In this document: in pieces, positions 61,983 through 64,000 of the stretch | How the letters are laid out: every line of letters starts with the position of its first letter | Numbering within the stretch: the stretch's first letter is position 1 | DNA from: Pseudomonadota bacterium | GTDB lineage: Bacteria > Pseudomonadota > Alphaproteobacteria > Rhizobiales > Rhizobiaceae | DNA: 64,000 nucleotides | Direction of reading: 5' to 3' | Assembly (NCBI GenBank): GCA_023451735.1 | Contig: JAEXYH010000096.1 | Span: 124,001-188,000 of the forward strand | Notes under the pieces: generated by a model | What the model saw: only the letters and a program-made list of their open reading frames with translations | The model's database searches: none | What the model was told of the DNA's origin: nothing | Made by a program: the position numbers and the translations under genes

Positions 61983-62861
61983 GTGAGCGAGATCCGCCTC
62001 TATGTGACAGTCACTGAACTAACGGCGGGCGAAGTTCTCGACCTCCTGTCGGATGTTTTCGGCGAAGAAGACTTCGCGATCGCCACTACCGAAGTGGATG
62101 AAAAACGCGATATCTGGGAAGCCTCGGTCTATATGATGGATGACGAGGAAGAGATGGTGCGGGAGCGGATCGCCGCCGCGCTTGCGCAGCCGTTTCCCGA
62201 TCTGGCAATCGCCCGAGAAGTCATTCCCGACGTCGACTGGATCGCAAAATCGCTCGAGGGCCTAAAACCGGTTCGCGCCGGACGCTTCATCGTGCATGGC
62301 TCTCATGATCGCGACAAGGTTCGTGAGAACGATGTGGCGATCGAAATCGATGCCGGTCAGGCTTTCGGTACGGGGCATCATGGCACGACTGCCGGCTGCC
62401 TGGAGGTAATCGACAAGATTCTGCGCGCCCGGCCGGTTAAAAATGCTCTGGATCTCGGTACGGGAAGCGGCGTGCTCGCGATCGCCGTGCGGAAGGTCAG
62501 AAAGATTCCGGTTCTCGCGACCGACATTGATCCCGTCGCAGTTCGCGTGGCGCGGGAAAATGTAAGGCGCAACGGTATTGCGGCGGGAATAAGAATGGAG
62601 ACAGCACCGGGCTTCCACTCCCCGGCTTTCCGTGAGGAGGGGCCATTCGATCTCATCATTGCCAATATTCTGGCACGCCCGCTGATGAAAATGGCGCCTG
62701 AGCTTGGGCATCATCTGGCGCCCGGCGGATCGGTGATCCTCTCCGGTATTCTGGCGGCCCAGCGCTGGAAGGTCATTGCCGCCTATAATGGCGCCGGCAT
62801 GCGGCATCTTTCCACGATCTGGAGAAATGGCTGGGTAACGATGCATTTCACCAATCGGTGA
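61983..62861 (+). CDS. prmA: Ribosomal protein L11 methyltransferase PrmA
   Basis: A 292-residue SAM methyltransferase trimethylating L11. N-terminal substrate-binding domain (about 1-90), then the catalytic domain with A-F-G-T-G-H-H-G-T-T, motif I A-L-D-L-G-T-G-S-G-V-L-A-I-A and the N-I-L-A-R-P motif. Start GTG 61983 (V-S-E-I-R-L) is preferred over the upstream ATG 61926, since family members begin close to this region and GAGAGATAAG lies before it. Confidence 0.92.
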   Translation: MSEIRLYVTVTELTAGEVLDLLSDVFGEEDFAIATTEVDEKRDIWEASVYMMDDEEEMVRERIAAALAQPFPDLAIAREVIPDVDWIAKSLEGLKPVRAGRFIVHGSHDRDKVRENDVAIEIDAGQAFGTGHHGTTAGCLEVIDKILRARPVKNALDLGTGSGVLAIAVRKVRKIPVLATDIDPVAVRVARENVRRNGIAAGIRMETAPGFHSPAFREEGPFDLIIANILARPLMKMAPELGHHLAPGGSVILSGILAAQRWKVIAAYNGAGMRHLSTIWRNGWVTMHFTNR

Positions 62862-62919
62862 TGTTGCGCCTCTGGTTTGCAATCAGCGCATAGCGGCAGA
62901 GTGCATGCCTCCAAAATCA

Positions 62920-62945
62920 AAAGGCGACGCTTTCGCGTCGCCTTT
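62920..62945. terminator. Terminator of prmA
   Basis: AAAGGCGACGC, loop TTTC, GCGTCGCCTTT: a perfect 11-bp stem about 60 bases after prmA, with AT flanks that could also serve the minus-strand DUF1127 gene. Confidence 0.85.
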
Positions 62946-63041
62946 GCAGGCTTCTCAGCCTGATGTCCGCGAGCATGAGGGAGGATCTGCTCAAGCGGGC
63001 CATTTATTCTTCGGAGCGAGACGCTCGCCGTAATCCGTTGA

Positions 63042-63215
63042 TCAGAAAATGCAGGGCGTTGCGCCCTTGCGGCGAAGCTCTTCGCGGCTGGTGCCGAGGT
63101 TCTTCAGCGTCTCGTTGTCGAGGCTCATCAAAGCACCGTTTACGTAACGCGAGACCTGCTTCTCGCGGGCCTGGACCATCCGGTTCATTGCATTGCGGAA
63201 AATAGAGTTGGCCAT
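63042..63215 (-). CDS. DUF1127 small basic protein
   Basis: A 57-residue protein, M-A-N-S-I-F-R-N-A-M-N at its start and a helical basic middle ending L-K-N-L-G-T-S-R-E-E-L-R-R-K-G, matching the DUF1127 pattern of alphaproteobacteria, where such proteins affect RNA turnover or phosphate and carbon responses. ATG 63215 with AAGGA 8 bases upstream is a better start than the in-frame one at 63281. Confidence 0.75.
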   Translation of the reverse strand: MANSIFRNAMNRMVQAREKQVSRYVNGALMSLDNETLKNLGTSREELRRKGATPCIF

Positions 63216-63443
63216 CGATTTCATCCTTCGCTTTGATGTGTCACTCGGTATGACTGGAATATATGTTCCACAGAGTTGCACAGTGAGTAGGCTTCGATCA
63301 TTGGTGATATGCGTTCAATGCATGGTTGTGTGATTTGCTGTGCAGATATTCGGCAAATAAACCGCCATTGCCAGGCTGGCGGCATCTCGGTCAGATCGCC
63401 TAACATTGAAGGCCAGCGGAATCATATAATTGGAATGACAGCC

Positions 63444-64000
63444 ATGTTTCAGTCCTTCGACAACAAAACCTCTCCCCAGTATGGCAGCGAACGTATCGCA
63501 GCGCTTCGCGCTCGCTTTGCTGACCTCAATATCGACGGCTTTCTCGTGCCGCGCGCTGATGAATATCAAAGTGAGTATGTTCCCGAATGTGCCGAACGAT
63601 TGTCCTGGCTGACCGGCTTTACGGGTTCTGCCGGTATGGCGCTCGTGACGCAGAAAGAGGCAATTGTTTTTGTCGATGGCCGTTATGTGACGCAAGTTGC
63701 CGAACAGGTGGATGGCAGCGTTTTTACCGCCGGCGACCTTGTCAACGAGCCGCCGCATATCTGGCTTCGCTCGCACGCTCAAAAGGGTTTTCGTCTTGGT
63801 ATCGATCCCTGGCTGCATGGCGGGGCAGAGGTCCGAAAGCTTGAAAAGGCATTGGAGGAGATCGGCGGCTCTCTGGTACTTCTGCCGGAAAATCCGCTCG
63901 ACACGGCATGGATCGACCGGCCTGCCGAGCCGCTCGGAGCCGTTGCCGTTCAGCAGGAAGCCCATGCGGGAAAACCCGCAGCCGAGAAAGTCGCCGAAAT
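63444..64000 (+). CDS. Aminopeptidase P family protein (5' part only)
   Basis: The gene runs off the right edge; the first 185 codons are present. They correspond to the non-catalytic N-terminal creatinase-like domain of long (about 600-residue) Xaa-Pro aminopeptidases: L-R-A-R-F-A-D-L-N-I-D-G-F-L-V-P-R-A-D-E-Y-Q-S-E-Y, R-L-S-W-L-T-G-F-T-G-S-A-G and F-V-D-G-R-Y. The metal-binding pita-bread domain would lie beyond. ATG 63444 is used; ATG 63435 is an in-frame alternative. It cleaves X-Pro bonds in the cytosol. Confidence 0.88.
   Translation, partial: MFQSFDNKTSPQYGSERIAALRARFADLNIDGFLVPRADEYQSEYVPECAERLSWLTGFTGSAGMALVTQKEAIVFVDGRYVTQVAEQVDGSVFTAGDLVNEPPHIWLRSHAQKGFRLGIDPWLHGGAEVRKLEKALEEIGGSLVLLPENPLDTAWIDRPAEPLGAVAVQQEAHAGKPAAEKVAE

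Overview
The window is a stretch of alphaproteobacterial chromosome, most likely from a member of the Rhizobiaceae (Rhizobium/Agrobacterium/Neorhizobium type). The evidence is the gene content and order: RNase P RNA followed by a long division and cell wall (dcw) cluster, FtsZ with a very long proline/alanine-rich linker, the betaine-lipid genes btaA and btaB, an ArsR-methyltransferase fusion next to metF, a PPi-type phosphofructokinase, a DUF1127 mini-protein and CtrA-like TTAA/TTAACCAT sites. Coding density is high and GC content moderately high. I see no insertion sequences, CRISPR arrays, tRNAs or prophage.

Left part (1-12.6 kb): the 5' part of an ABC solute-binding protein faces an ethanolamine-type APC permease. 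A VirC1/ParA-like ATPase follows, with a textbook CtrA box upstream, then an L,D-transpeptidase and small enzymes (DUF4432 epimerase-like, DUF442, RidA). A minus-strand block carries an alpha/beta hydrolase, an EamA transporter, a family III CoA-transferase and a ThDP-dependent enzyme. This looks like an unassigned catabolic operon.

Middle (12.6-29.2 kb): ettA; a SahR-type regulator with a perfect 20-bp palindrome in front of it, followed by metF; another EamA transporter; and a run of peptidoglycan-active enzymes (MltB-type transglycosylase, GH25 muramidase, two SLT transglycosylases, AmpD-like amidase) mixed with btaAB, a serine hydrolase, PPi-phosphofructokinase and a DjlA-like J-protein.

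Right-centre (29.3-57.7 kb): rnpB, then rsmH-ftsL-ftsI-murE-murF-mraY-murD-ftsW-murG-murC-murB. Most junctions overlap or are only a few bases apart, as in one large operon. The cluster is interrupted between murB and ddl by a pair of tiny overlapping membrane-protein genes, a strong bidirectional terminator and an MFS transporter on the opposite strand. It then resumes, behind two CtrA-type TTAACCAT elements, with ddl-ftsQ-ftsA-ftsZ, lpxC, bamD, recN and ligA; a cytochrome b561 gene on the other strand lies between recN and ligA. I found no mraZ upstream of rsmH.

Right end (57.7-64 kb): a GNAT acetyltransferase, a DEDD exonuclease, a CreA-family protein, a small secreted protein, CheW, a tiny membrane protein plus a SCO1/SenC copper chaperone, prmA, a DUF1127 protein and the start of an aminopeptidase P gene.

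The strongest leads are the CtrA-like elements tying the ParA-like ATPase and the ddl-ftsQAZ block to cell-cycle control, the interruption of the dcw cluster by a mini membrane-protein pair, the unassigned CoA-transferase/ThDP operon, and several very small membrane-protein genes that automatic annotation would probably miss. Family assignments come from reading motifs; no database search was run.
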